Assembly: GCA_007570785.1 (NCBI GenBank)
Contig: ML664161.1
Coordinates: 18,043,856-18,107,855 of the forward strand
DNA: 64,000 bases
DNA from: Antilocapra americana
Lineage: Eukaryota; Chordata; Mammalia; Artiodactyla; Antilocapridae
Direction of reading: 5' to 3'
The notes under the pieces are model-generated. The model saw only the letters and a list, made by a program, of their open reading frames with translations, was not told the DNA's origin and did not search any database. Each line of letters begins with the position of its first letter. The first letter of the stretch is position 1. Below, piece by piece: positions 11,417 through 23,840 of the stretch. Made by a program: the position numbers and the translations under genes.

Positions 11417-11627
11417 GGGCTTCCCAGGTGGCTCAATGGTAGAGAATACACCTGCAATTCAGGAGATGTAAAAATGTGGGTTCAATCCCTGGGACAGGAA
11501 GATTCCTGGAGTAGGAAGTGGCAACCCACTCCAGTATTCTTGCCTGGAAAATTCCATGGACAGAGGAGTCTGGCGGGCTACAGTCCATGGGGATGCAAAA
11601 AGTTGAACATGGCTGAGCACACACACA
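11417..11627 (+). mobile_element. Bov-tA SINE
   Basis: Full tRNA-like head with A-box-like 'tggctcaatggtagagaat' and B-box-like 'gggttcaatccc', then the Bov-A body and a short CA-rich tail. An 8-base insertion 'gtaaaaat' interrupts the head near 11467. Confidence 0.92.
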
Positions 11628-14600
11628 GTAATATCATAAAAATAGTTTTGATTTCCCAGACTCCTTGAAAGGCTCTCAAACAAGGGTCTGAAGACTACAC
11701 TTTCAAAACCATTGATTTAAGGTTATACTCTCCTTTGCCAACCAAATCTTCCCTAGGCAATTCTGGCAGAGGAATTAAAATGGGATGGAAAAGATGCATA
11801 CAGAAATTTTTTTATTCTTTTTGTTCTTGGGTCTCCCTGTTGTATTAACAACTAAAATTCGGCCTCTTCACATAGTGTAAAACACTGAATTCATTTCTTT
11901 GTAACTGCTTTTCTATATTATTATGGTGTCAGTCAATGTGTACAAGTTATTACACTGTCTGGAAAGGTTTTTTTGAACATATTAGGAGAAAGATAGAATA
12001 AACAAGTAATAATATTTTCCCAGCATATAAATTTACTATGTGTAAACTGCTCAGCAGGTAAAGTTAGTCAACAGGGTATCTCTCTCACTAATCAACCTCT
12101 ATATTAATTTACTAATTTATCTGTACCTCCCAAAGTGAGAACTCTATATTTCCTAATTTGTACAGATTATGAATATATTATGATATAATTGAAGAACATA
12201 GATTGTGCATATTAAATCTTTTCTGTAATGAGTTCAAGGATGAAATAATACATGTTTTTAGAAGTCAGTTATCATGGGTAAAAGATACAAGCTGGCCCTA
12301 AACTGAACCTCAGAGAAATTCTTTTACTCTGGGCCATTGTAAACTACTTAATTCTGAAAATACCTCCTTAAAATAAATTTAAAAATTTATTCCAATTAAT
12401 CCTTTATGAATAAGGGTTAATGACTTAATCCTATGAGTTTACAAATCCATGGTGTCTAACAAATTTCATGTTTATTTAACTCTATTGTCCAAATCAGTTC
12501 ATACAAGTTCTTAAACAAGAAGGGCTGATACTGAACTATAAGACACCTTGTGGTCTATGAACCCTTTATCTTAGAGTCATTTTAGACTCTGAATATGTAA
12601 CTAGTTTATTTTTTTCTTATTTTTTCTGGTTGTAATCTAATAGTAAGACTCAATAGAGGACTTTTACCAAATTTTAATTCTTCATATAACATTTTTAAAT
12701 AACTTTATTTAAAGTAAAAAATAAAACTGAAATATTTATCATAGGAGTAGTACAAGTGAGCACAGAGTGGAGCACCTGCCATTTCTCTAGTAAGGCAGTG
12801 CTAACCAGCGGCCCACTTCTGGGCTTTTAGATATCCCTCTACTGGTATGTCAACACCCCACATACCTCCTATCTTCCTTCTTAAATGCTACTCATTCTTC
12901 AAGGTCCTCTTCAATAAATTCTGGTGATTCCTGGTTCTGTGCTTGTCCCTGTTGTATATTTAAAATCTAGGGGCTTTTCTTCTATTCCTTCAGATTTTCT
13001 CCAGCTTATTACCATACTGTTAGTTATTAATCAGCATGAAAAACTATCATGCCCAAATATAAACTCTCAGAAAAAAAATAAGAGGCAGTTATTTCAGTGA
13101 AAAATCATTTAGTTTAAATGTTTTGCCACATATCATAACTTTGAAAAAATACAAAATTCAAGTTAGAGACAACAAAAAAATTCAGAAAAACAATTTCCCT
13201 ATTTTACAAATTTTTAACCTCTAAGAATTGAATAAATTTTGAGCAATGGGTTTTTTGCAAAAGAAAGAGTAAAATGTTGGTTATAAAACTGGCTATAGAC
13301 TGAAAAATATATAAAGAGGAAAATAATGATCTTTTGAAAAAACAAGTTAGACATGTATTTAGTGAGAAGAATAAAGCAAGTTTGACAGGTTCAGAGAAGA
13401 AAATAAAATCAGAACTCAGCTCAGTCCAGTTCTGTGGCTTGAGATCCACAAAGGAGTTTGGACTTACACCTATAACAACAATTCAAATTATCTGTTTCCA
13501 TTGAAACATAAGCCTCAATAAATCTGCCAGAGTATTACGACTTTCTCAACTGTGTGATTAGATTTTTAACAAAAATGTGAATTATAAATATTGGAAGATA
13601 CATTTTCCATTTTTCTAGTGTATAATTTCCATTTTGTAGATATAGTATAAACTATTTGCATTTATGTATATAATACACACATATGTATTATAGATCTTAA
13701 TTTCTACTCTATTTAGTTTCTACTGTATATAACAATATATGAAAAACAATGTTTATTTTAACTAACAAAAAGGAAAGGATTATGCAGTAAACAGGAATGG
13801 GAAATGAACTCAGGATTTGGAAAATTGCCAATTATTGACAATTAAGATGGCCACTTCATACTACATATACAAATAAAACGTGCATGTTTTGAGACAAAAT
13901 GAAAGGAAAAAGTTACTATGGGAATTCTGTAATTTGGCAGTGGGAAGATTCTAGATACTAGTCATTTATCCAAAGGGTGTTCATTTGATTTTAATTCCCA
14001 GTGGTTTTTGCAATGTATACCTATCTGTCCTCCTCACAACTAGCACTGAGATTTTCACACTCTAACTGTACAATGTATTTTTGATAGGTAGTTGATAGAT
14101 TTATTCATTCATTTACTCATTCAACTCTATTATTTAAAAATATTTGACTACATTCACCTTTAAAGGTATACTTTTTTTCCTCTAAAAAGAGTACACTTTG
14201 ATACATCTTCTTATCTTTATACACACATAGTTGTATCTATTATACTTGGACTGTACTTTCCAACAAAATAAAAATAAAATGAAAACAATAGCTAAACTAA
14301 AAACAACCTTGTACCTATAGATTTTGGATCATAACATGTTTTCCAGGAATGGAGCAGTTGGGTATACCAGGCTTTAAGATACTAGAAACCTGAAAAGTGG
14401 GGCCCTTCAATGACTGTCTTCACATCGTAATTCAAACATACCAGTCTGGACTTCATTTTCCCAGTATAATGATTTTGGTCATGGATAATTTGTAGTGGAG
14501 GTGTCCACGCTGGAATTGGTCTCATTTCAGGATAAAAGATTTATATAAGAACAGCAAGATGATGGTCAAAATAATCTTTCAAATGTCAGGAGATAACCTT

Positions 14601-15364
14601 ATCTCAAGAGAAAAATACTGTCCAGTGACCACACATTCTAAAATAAAAGGCTTGCTACTGATGTGACTTTTCTATCAGGGAAACTATAAAAATTTGATAA
14701 AATAGAAGCTATTACTTGAGTTCAGGGGAAATTGAAGGTATTTTATTTAAATATTGCTCTTTCCCCCAGTGTGCTCCTTGTTGTTGATTTTTTTGCATGA
14801 TATAATTTCATGGTATTTTGATAGAATTTTGTACCTAAAAGATATCTTAATTTGTATTACTGACCTGAAAGTTCAGAGGCAAAGCAATGTCTGAGTTAAG
14901 TTTTATTATTTATGACAAAGGCATCTCTTTCTTGTCTGGATATGTTAGTCCTCAGTCCTTTATAGATTGTGTTTATTTCTTCTCACCAGTTTCCTGTTCT
15001 TTTAGAAACCTTACATCTAAATAACTGTGGGGTTTTTTTTTTTCCTATTTGAATAAAAGTTGCTTTCTTTTCTTGCTCCTTCTATATGGTTGCACGAGTT
15101 CCCTTCTAGGTTCATGAACCTATGAGTGCTTAGTGAAGTTGAATATAATTCTTAATGGATGCTCATATATTACTTTGAATATCCAAAGACATTTATGGAA
15201 AAAGACCTGTTCATATGTACTACTGCATCTTGCAGGGGCCACTTGCTCTCATACAGTCTATTTTGCTGAGCACTTCAGTGCCTATAGTGTTCTATGAAAG
15301 CTGGTGATTTTTGCAGGAACAGACTCACAGACTTAGGCAACAAACTTCCGGTTATTGGGGTGAG
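11628..15364. other. Long gene-free, repeat-poor stretch
   Basis: About 3.7 kb without a recognisable gene or ruminant-specific insertion. A weak L2-like trace is listed at 12870. Short A/T-rich runs and an ATTC-rich patch near 14103 (perhaps an L2 end) are the only landmarks. An 81-codon minus frame at 13204-13449 has no domain I recognise. Confidence 0.4.
12870..13010 (+). repeat. Possible L2 LINE fossil
   Basis: A pyrimidine-rich 'ctactcattcttcaaggtcc' followed by 'attctggtgattcctgg' resembles the L2 region near the end of the ORF. Weak, with no frame remaining. Confidence 0.3.
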
Positions 15365-15612
15365 GACGGAAAGGATGGTGGGGAGAAGTAGACTGGGAGT
15401 TTGGGATTGATTGCTATATTTAAAACAAATGATCAACAAGGGCCTACTGTATAGCACAGGGAACTACTCTGTAATAAACTAAATGGGAAAAGAATTTGAA
15501 AAAGAATAGATACATATATATGTATAACTGAATCTCTTTGAGGTACACCTGAAAGTAGCACAACATTGTTAACCTACTCCAATACAAAATAAAATTAAAA
15601 AATTAAAATAAA
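15365..15612 (+). mobile_element. 5'-truncated L1 3'UTR
   Basis: Shows the L1 3'UTR blocks 'gactgggagtttgggattga', 'gcctactgtatagcacaggg' and 'aggtacacctgaaagtagc', then 'cacaacattgtta' and an A-rich tail. Confidence 0.8.
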
Positions 15613-15657
15613 GCTGGTGATTTGGGGATAAAGTGATAGACTGACAGATACGGTGCA

Positions 15658-15689
15658 TGCATGGATAGATGGATGGTCAGGAGGTGAAA

Positions 15690-15720
<31 letters not shown>

Positions 15721-15721
15721 T
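15658..15721. repeat. GGAT patch and (TA)n(CA)n microsatellite
   Basis: A short GGATAGATGGATGG run is followed, at 15690-15721, by about ten TA units and then CA units. Confidence 0.85.
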
Positions 15722-15724
15722 TAA

Positions 15725-16904
15725 TATACACTTTGATCTCTTCCTGATGAGGTCAAAGGTTTAAACTATATTCTTTTCAAGGCCTTTGGATCACAGACAT
15801 CATCTATCTTGCTGCAGTAATGCTTCTGTGGCAGCCTATCCAATACTGTTCTTTTATGAATGGCATATAGAGATCTTCTGAAAAAGTGCCAGAGTTTCAG
15901 CCAACATAGATTATCATCCATGAAGATCTTTCCAGGCTTCAGTTATTTGCACGATTGCTAAATCTTACATTTCTTCTCCCTCAGAGCAGAGGCAGACTGA
16001 CCAAAAAAGATAATATAATTCCTGGTCTTCTTTCTGAAATGAGTTAAATAACATTTTCCTATGTCATATTTTGAAAATTATTTAAGGAATAAGTGGGTAT
16101 TTTAAAATAAATATTGATGGTTAATTTTTAAAGGAATTTATCATGTGTAATCCAAAAATGGAGCAAAGGAAAGATCTATAAGAATGGATTTTTTTTTCTG
16201 TGTAAAAATTTTTATAGCATTCAAGCATTCTTTTTAACAGAAAATTTAAAATCAAGAGGTAGCACTATGAAAGACTAGACAAACACTCCCCTGCTAGATC
16301 AGAACAAATTATTTTACCTCTACTTTCTCTCTGAAAAACAGGCATAATCTTACCCTCTGACATCAAAGTTTTTCAAAGTGAAATGTATGATCATTCTAAA
16401 GAATTCTGAGAACCAATCAGGATTTCCCGGCTAATATGCACATTGGCATTATGTGGGTTGTGGTTTGCCTTTCTCACAGATGGGATATCAACTAATCTTG
16501 GATAAAGAATATTTAGGATATTAGATATCAAAAGACAAGGATAGGATAAAGATATGGCCATTTTCACAATAATCTAAGATTTATGTCTAAAATTAACACC
16601 CACATGAGCAATATCGCGAGTTAAAAGTTTCCTTGGTGTACATTGTTATAGAGGAACTGTAAGATATGTGTAAAATATATTCATCCAACAATAATTTCAA
16701 CTGAAAGAGAGTATCATATAAGGCTGAATAATGAGAACAGTTTGGCTATTAAGAGACTGAGAGAACAAAATCTATCTCAATTTAAGATAGTTTATAATAC
16801 CAATGATATTCAGTAAAGACCTTTCCTGAGAATACTATGGGAAGTAACAAGTTAGAAAAACATGTTGATATTCATCCTACCCATCTGGAAATAGATAGGT
16901 ACTG
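15725..16904. other. Unique sequence, no gene seen
   Basis: Nothing recognised apart from a faint MIR-like 'ctctgaaaaacaggcataat' around 16330, too short to call. Confidence 0.4.
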
Positions 16905-16916
16905 TGAATACAACAG

Positions 16917-17892
16917 TATCCAGGTCAAGAACCAACACTTAGAACTGGACATGGAACAACAGACTGGTTGATAATTAGCAAAGGAATATGTCAAGGCTGT
17001 ATACTGTCACCTTATTTAACTTATATGTAGAGTATTATCAGGCAAAATGCTGGACTGGATGAAGCACAGCTGGTATCAAGATTGCTAGGAGAAATATCAA
17101 CAACTTCAGATATGCAAATGACACCACCCTTTAGCAGAAAGCAAAGAGGAACTAAAGAGCCTCTTGATGAAAATGAAAGGGCAGAGTGAAAAAGTTGGCT
17201 TAAAACTCAACATTCAAAAATCGAAGATCATGGCATCCGGTCCCATCACGTCATGGCAAATAGATGGGGAAACAATGGAAACAGTGACAGACTATTTTCT
17301 TGGGCTCCAAAATCACTGCAGATGGTAACTGCAGTCATGAAATTAAAAGACACTTGCTCCTTGGAAGAAAAGCTATGACCAACCTAGACATCATATTAAA
17401 AAACAGAAATATTACTGTACCTACTGTACCGACAAAGGTCCAGATAGTCAAAGTTATGGTTTTTCCAGTAGTCATGTATGGATGTGAGAGCTGGACTATA
17501 AAGAAAGCTGAGCACTGAAGAATTGATGCTTCTGAACTGTGGTGTTGGAGAAGACTCCTGAGAGTCCCTGGACAGCAAAGAGATCAAAGCAGTTAATCCT
17601 AAGGGAAATCAGTCCTGAATACTCACTGGAAGGACTGATGCTGAAACTGAAGTTCCAGTATTTTGGCCACCTCATGCGAAGAGCTGACTCATTTGAAAAG
17701 ACCCTGATGCTGGGAAAGATTGAGGGCAGGAGGAGAAGGGGACGACAGAGGATGAGATGGTTGGATGACATCACTGACTCAATGGACATGAGTTTGAGCA
17801 AGCTCTGGGAGTTGGTGATGGACAGGAAAGCCTGGTGTGCTGCATCCCACGGGGTCTCAAAGAGTCAGACATGATTGAGCAACTGAACTGAA
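16917..17892 (+). mobile_element. 5'-truncated BovB LINE with perfect target-site duplication
   Basis: A 976-bp copy of the BovB RT-to-3'-end region, beginning at 'caggtcaagaaccaacac' and ending 'gcaactgaactgaa'. The 12-bp TGAATACAACAG stands immediately on both sides (16905-16916 and 17893-17904). Coding relics include a 'YANDTT' version of the YADD box near 17109 and the C-terminal 'MYGCESWTIKKAEH' stretch at 17476-17517. It is dead through an RT-box substitution and frameshifts; its frames 17300-17518 and 17539-17874 are fragments of the BovB pol. Confidence 0.95.
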
Positions 17893-17904
17893 TGAATACA
17901 ACAG

Positions 17905-18520
17905 CAGAAATTGGACACCTCAATTTAACAGACTCGTGTGATAGGGATCTTTGGAGTGTTCTGGTAGTGAGAAAATATGAACCTGACATTGGAGGAACAG
18001 CTACAATAAACAAGCACTTGGAAGAAGACTTTGAGCACATGAATTCGGTGACTGCTTAAAATATTCCTCACACAATAGGTTTATTCCCGTTTCAAGATGA
18101 GAAACAGAATTTCAGACAAGCTGACTTTCTTAAGCTGATAAATACCAAGATGTGTAAAGGATGTGTTCTTTTGGTTATATTTGGTGTATTCTAGGAGCTC
18201 TACAAGACAACAGAGATAGAACATTTTCATAAAATAATTTGCAAGTTGGTGAGGTATATATAGACATACATACAAATGTAACAACATTAGGATAAAAAGA
18301 AAAGAATGAGAAACACAAAACTCAGAAGAATGGTTACTCTTTCTGAGGAAAGACAGGAATTATGGAAGGACACTTCCACTTATTAAGTAGAGTAGAGAGT
18401 ACATGGGGTTTTTCATTATTATATCATTTATGCATACAAAACAATATAATATGAATTTTTCTGTTTGTATGTATAAAATAAGGAGCTTTACGTTTTAAAA
18501 AACATAATTACAAGTAGCTA
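17905..18520. other. Unique sequence between two BovBs
   Basis: About 600 bp with no recognised repeat and no gene. Confidence 0.4.
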
Positions 18521-19545
18521 ATGGAATTACCAGACCACCTGACCTGCCTCTTGAGAAATCTGTATGCAGGTCAGGAAGCAACAGTTAGAACTGAACATGG
18601 AACAACAGACTGGTTCCAAATAGGAAAAGGAGTACATAAAGGCTGTATATTGTTACCCTGCTTTTTTAACTTATATGCAGAGTACATCATGAGAAATGCT
18701 GGACTGGAAGAAGCACAAGCTGGAATCAAGATTGCTGGGAGAAATATCAATAACCACAGATATGCAGTTGATGACACCACCCTTATGGCATAAAATGAAG
18801 AGGAACTAGAAAGGCTCTTGATGAAAGTGAAAGAGGGGAGTGAAAAAGTTGGCTTAAAGCTCAACATTCAGAAAACTAAGATCATGGTATCTGGTCCCCT
18901 CACTTCATGGGAAATAGATGGGGAAACAGTGGAAACAGTGTCAGACTTTATTTTTTTGGGCTCCCAAATCACTACAGATGGTGATTGCAGCCATGAAATT
19001 AAAGATGCTTACTCCTTGGAAGGAAAGTTATGACCAACCTAGATAGCATATTAAAAAGCAGAGATATTACTTTGCCACAAAGGTCCATCTAGTCAAGGCT
19101 ATGATTTTTCCAGTAGTCATGTATGGATGTGAGAGTTGGACTACAAAGAAAGCTGAGTGCTGAAGAATTGATGCTTTTGAACTGTGGTGTTGGAGAAGAT
19201 TCTTGAGAGTCTCCTGGACAGCAAAGAGATCCAACCAGTCCATCCTAAAGGAGATCAGTCCTGGGTGTTCATTGGAAGGACTGATGTTGAAAGCTGAAAC
19301 TCTAATACTTTGGCCACCTGATGTGAAGAACTGACTCAATGGAAAAGACCCTGATGCTGGGAAAGATTGAAGGCAGGAGAAGGGGATGACAGAGGGTGAG
19401 ATAGTTGGATGGCATCACCAACTCAATGGAGATAAGTTTTGTTAAACTCCAGGAGTTGGTGATGGACAGGGAGGCCTGGCATGGTGCAGTTCATAAGGTT
19501 GCAAAGAAACACGACTGAGCGACTGAACTTAACTGAAACTATATG
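18521..19545 (+). mobile_element. 5'-truncated BovB LINE
   Basis: The BovB 3' third in sense, from 'ccagaccacctgacctgcc' to the CTGAACTTAACTGAAA tail. The frame 18521-18793 reads through the RT region as YAVDDTTLMA followed by a stop (TAA). The extra valine codon, the stop, a histidine for the usual leucine two residues before the tyrosine, and a 1-nt loss near 19003 also occur in the copy at 5976-7000. Its 3' end faces that of the inverted copy starting at 19826. Confidence 0.93.
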
Positions 19546-19825
19546 TGATTTACAGGTATTATACCTATCTGTGGAAAAATCCAAAATAAAATTTACATAT
19601 CAATCAGATGGAAAGTGATCTGAGAGAAAATCATTTTTTGGTCCATATATAACTTATGAGTACAGTGTCAGAATGAGCCATTTGATAACTGATGAAAACT
19701 AACAAATAATTACATACAATTAAGCTTTCTATTCAAATCACTTCAGGGGTATTATTTACTTGTGATAACTCTTAGTACCACAAGGTAAAAATATGAGAAA
19801 ATAATGGCTAATACAATAGCCATCT

Positions 19826-20913
19826 TCAGTTCAGTTCAGTTACTCATTCGTGTCCGACTCTTTGCAAACCCATGGACTGCAGCACGCCAGGCCTCCTTGT
19901 TCATCACCAACTCCCAGAGTTTACTCAAACTCATGTCCTTTGAGTAGGTGATGCCATCCAATCATCTCATCCTCTGAGATCCCCTTCTCCTCCTGCCTTC
20001 AATCTTTCCCAGCATCAGGGTCTTTTCAAATGAATCAGCTCTTCACATTAGGTGGCCAAAGTACTGGAATTTCAGCTTCAACATCAGTCCTCCCAATAAA
20101 CATTCAGGACTGATTTCCTTTAGGATGGACTGGTTGGATCTCTTTGCTGTCCAAGGGACTCTCAAGAGTCTTCTCCAACAACACAGGTCTAAAACATCAA
20201 TTCTTCAGCACTCAGCTTTCTTTATAGTCCAACTCTCACATCCAGACATGACTATTGGAAAAACCATACATAGCCTTGACTAGATGGACCTTTGTTGGCA
20301 AAGTAATGTCTCTCTTTTTTAATATGCTGTCTAGGTTGGTCATAACTTTTCTTCCAAGGAATAAGCATCTTTTAATTTCATGGCTGCAATCACCATCTTC
20401 AGTGATTTTGGAGCCCCCCAAAAATAAAGCCAGCCACTGTTTCTCCATCTATTTGCCATGACATGATCAGACCAGATGCCATGATCTTTGTTCTCAGAAT
20501 ATTGAGTAAGCCAACTTTTTCGCTCTCCTCTTTCACTTTTATCAAGATGGTCTTTAGTTCTTCTTCACTTTCTGCCATAATGGTGGTGTCATCTGCCTAT
20601 CTGAGGTTATTGATATTTCTCCCAGCAATCTTGATTCCAGCTTGTGCTTCATCCAGCCAAATGTCTCTCATGATGTACAGTGCATATAAGTTAAATAAGC
20701 AGGGTGACACTATACAGCCTTGATGTACTCCTTTCTCTATTTGGAACCAGTCTGTTGTTCCATGTTAAGTTCTAACTGTTGCTTCCTGACCTGCATACAG
20801 ATTTCTCAAGAGGCAGGTCAGGTGGTCTGGTATTCCCATCTCTTTCAGAATTTTCCACAGTTTTTCATGATCCACACAGTCAAAGGCTTTGGCATATTCA
20901 GTAAAGCAGAAAT
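19826..20913 (-). mobile_element. 5'-truncated BovB LINE, inverted
   Basis: An antisense BovB of about 1.09 kb reaching a little further 5' than its neighbour, ending at the segment that encodes 'FCFTEYAKAFDCV'. Here the RT relic lacks the extra-valine signature, so this copy belongs to a different BovB lineage from the one at 18521. Several frame breaks; no functional product. Confidence 0.93.
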
Positions 20914-21019
20914 AACCTTCTTAATAATCTGAACTATTTACCAGCTACACTGTAAATCCACATGTTCCTTACAGTAAGTATCACAGAGCCTTGTACACAA
21001 CAGACACACAAATCAGGGT

Positions 21020-21232
21020 TTTATTTAAAATTACTAACAGAAATATACTTAGCATGGGCTAGGTAATTTTCATAAATTATTTTCCTCACAGCCACCCTGA
21101 ATGATAGGTGACCTTTTCTCATTGCACTATACAGAAAGTGTGGCTCAGAGAGATTCAGTATTTTGCCCAAGGTCACAGGAGTAGTGTATAGCAAGAAAAG
21201 TATTTGAACCTAGATCTGTTCCCCAATACAAT
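21020..21232 (-). repeat. MIR SINE fossil
   Basis: Reverse MIR: 'cttagcatgggctaggtaat', 'ctcacagccaccctgaatg', 'gtggctcagagagattcag', 'gcccaaggtcacagg', 'tatttgaacctagatct'. Confidence 0.8.
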
Positions 21233-21279
21233 CACAGGTAATATTAATCCTTACAACCACCCTGCAAGATACATTCTAT
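21233..21279 (-). repeat. MIR fragment, left part of an interrupted copy
   Basis: 'taatccttacaaccaccctg' matches the reverse MIR core and resumes after the SINE at 21483 with 'tttacagataaggaaactga'. It is a second MIR directly abutting the previous one. Confidence 0.6.
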
Positions 21280-21482
21280 TGTGCTCTGCGAAGTCCCTTC
21301 AGTCATGTCCAACTCTGCGACCCTGTGGACTGTAGCCCACCAGGGTCCTCTGTCCATGGGATTCTCCAGGGAAGAATACTGGAGTGGGTTGCCATTCTCT
21401 TCTCCAGGGATCAAATCTGCATCTCTTCCATTCACTCCTTTGGCAAGCAGATTCTTTACCATCTGAGCTACCCAGGAAGCCC
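21280..21482 (-). mobile_element. Bov-tA SINE inside a MIR
   Basis: Antisense Bov-tA ('tgcgaagtcccttcagtcat' to 'gagctacccaggaagcccat') that splits the MIR. The right half of the head is shortened. Confidence 0.9.
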
Positions 21483-21595
21483 ATCCTAAGTTTACAGATA
21501 AGGAAACTGAGGCATAAATGGACTGTCATATGTCCACAGTCACACACTGACTTGCACTCAGGGAGACTTATGTAGGAGGGAGATTGGACTAGATT
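21483..21595 (-). repeat. MIR fragment, right part of an interrupted copy
   Basis: Continues the MIR at 21233: 'tttacagataaggaaactga', then 'ggcataaatggactgtcat' and 'ccacagtcacacactgac'. Confidence 0.65.
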
Positions 21596-22774
21596 TCACG
21601 TTTTCAGGTCTGGGTTCATGGCCAACACTGTGGTGGAAGAAGACACCATCTCATACATGAACTTTCCCAAGGCAAACCAGAAAGAACCCTCACTGTAAAT
21701 AACCTTACTTCGGGATTTAAGTGGCTTAAAACTGGCAATAATGCCCCCTGCCCTTTGGCCTCCCAAAATCTGTCCTAAGAGTGGACAGAATCTCCCAGGT
21801 AGCCCAGAAGACCAAAATCCACAGAAATACAGACTTAACACTTGAGTTCAGTGCCCCGTTAAACTGGAGCAAGACAAGAAACTCCCCAAAGCTCTCTTTA
21901 TTCCTCCTCCTTCTCATAACCAGGCTTCTGACATCAAAGTTTACTGTTAAAGCATCGTTAATAGAAATGTTACTGTATATATTTTCACTAGAGGGAAGAA
22001 TGTCATGAAAATTTTTCATGATAGGTGTTTACCGTAAGTTTGACATGCATTATTGTTAGAGCATTCTGCTCTCCTTCTATAATTTTTCTATGTAACTTAT
22101 TTATGTGCATATTTAAAATGGTGTGCCACTTAGTTGAAATTACAGTGTTTTTAAGCCAGATCTGACACTCACTGGCAGTTGCTGTTAAGGAATATTTGGA
22201 ACCTATGAACAGGTCATTTTCCAAATAGTACAGATATAACCATGTTATCTAGCAGAATGTTTCAGGAAATCAAATAACTGATATTGCTAACCTAAGTACC
22301 CCATTCATTCCAGGCAGGATTATGTCTTATTAACCTTTACAATAAACTCCAGATCCACACATGACCTAACAGTGATACCACTAACTTCTTCTCATATATA
22401 AAGACTCTGCCTACAAACCCAAGGATCTTGAAAATAACTTAAAAAAAATTGTTCAATCATTGGAGTACTTCTTTGAAAATGTAAATATTTGTATTGCATA
22501 CAAAAAACAGTATTTTTATTCAGTTTTCTGTAGTTTTCATCTGGATATTTATTATAAACAGCCTGTGACAAAGAAAACAAATCCAAGCTATCACAGGAAG
22601 ATGGTCCTTGATAGGTCAAGTCCAAATAGTTTAAGGAACAAAAACACCAAATAGCCTCTAATTTTGGTTGTGAATTTAGAAAGGCTAAATTTTATATTAA
22701 GCAACAGATTTTCTTCTCCTCCCCTTTATGTTTCCTACTATACATATCTACTTTAGTTCTCAGGTACTCAGTCA
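21596..22774. other. Unique sequence, no gene seen
   Basis: Several frames of 60-100 codons exist on both strands but overlap one another and show no domain. A compact stretch at 21600-21920 is less AT-rich than its surroundings. I cannot assign it. Confidence 0.4.
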
Positions 22775-22880
22775 CTCTCTCTCTGCTTCTCATCTATAAA
22801 ACAGGATGATAATAATACCTTCTCTCTGAGTTGTCATATTAAATGAGGTAAAGGAGTTAAATGCACATATAAGATACCTG
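22775..22880 (+). repeat. MIR SINE fossil
   Basis: MIR core 'cttctcatctataaaacagg', then 'atgataataataccttctct', 'gttgtcatattaaatgagg' and 'gtaaaggagttaaatgcac'. Confidence 0.7.
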
Positions 22881-23587
22881 CATGTGGTAAGATCTATATT
22901 TTAGATAACATATTATTTATAATTATTGTTCTATTATTATTACTCCATGATTGTTATATACTATACATATAACATATGTATAATATGCATAATTATACAT
23001 AATTTATGTAAAAAGTAAATTAGCAAAACATTTGTGGTACCTCTATGAATATAAAAAATAAATTATGGAGGAGGGACTAAGATGGCGGAGGAATAGGACG
23101 CGGAGTCCACACTCTCCCCAACAGATACACCAAAGGAACATTTAAATACCGAACAAACTCCATAAATCAACATCTGAATGCTGGCAGAGGTCTTCAGGCA
23201 TCTGGAAAGACAGCCCATTGCCGAGGAAAGAAGGTAGGACCAAAGGAAAAAAAAAAGTAAAAAGAGGCAAAGAGACAGGGACTGAGATTCATCTCAGAAG
23301 GGGAGCCTCAAAAGAGATAAAGGTTTATGAACGTCAGGAAACATTCTCACTGGCGGAACTGAGAGATCTGAGGCGAATCTCAAACAGCATAAAAGTTGGG
23401 ACTTAGAAGCCGATAAATAGCTAAGCCCCTTGGAGAACGGAGCGGCGGCAGGTCGACCCATCCCCCACGAGCCAGTGGACTGCCCAGGGAGGGGCGGGCC
23501 ACGCGCTTAGGGGGAGGAGGAAGATTGAAGGCCTGGGGCAGACTGAGGGTCCTAACCGAGGGTGCTAACCGGAGATAGACTGCTGGG

Positions 23588-23656
23588 TAGCCTTCCCGAG
23601 GAAGACCCCCGCCAGGCTCGCTCGTAGCCTTCCCGAGGAAGACCCCTGCCAGGCTT
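23588..23656 (+). repeat. 37-bp tandem duplication in the L1 5'UTR
   Basis: The unit starting TAGCCTTCCCGAGGAAGACC occurs at 23588 and 23625, nearly identical over about 30 bases. Confidence 0.9.
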
Positions 23657-23840
23657 ACGAACAGAACAAAGGGGAGCGGGGACTCCAACCACGGCGCGAG
23701 ACAGCAGGGTGGAACAGGGAGGCTGTGGGCTACGGAGAGCGCCCCTGTGAGGCTTCTGCCCCCAAACCGCAGGCAGAATTGGGTGCTAGCCAAGACCTCT
23801 GGGGACTCTGGACAGTCGCCACCAGAATTCGGCGCTTCTC

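Noticed and set aside
11417..11490. tRNA-like head with A- and B-box-like motifs
   Set aside because: It is the tRNA-related head of a Bov-tA SINE, not a tRNA gene; it lacks a cloverleaf-capable sequence and is followed by the SINE body.
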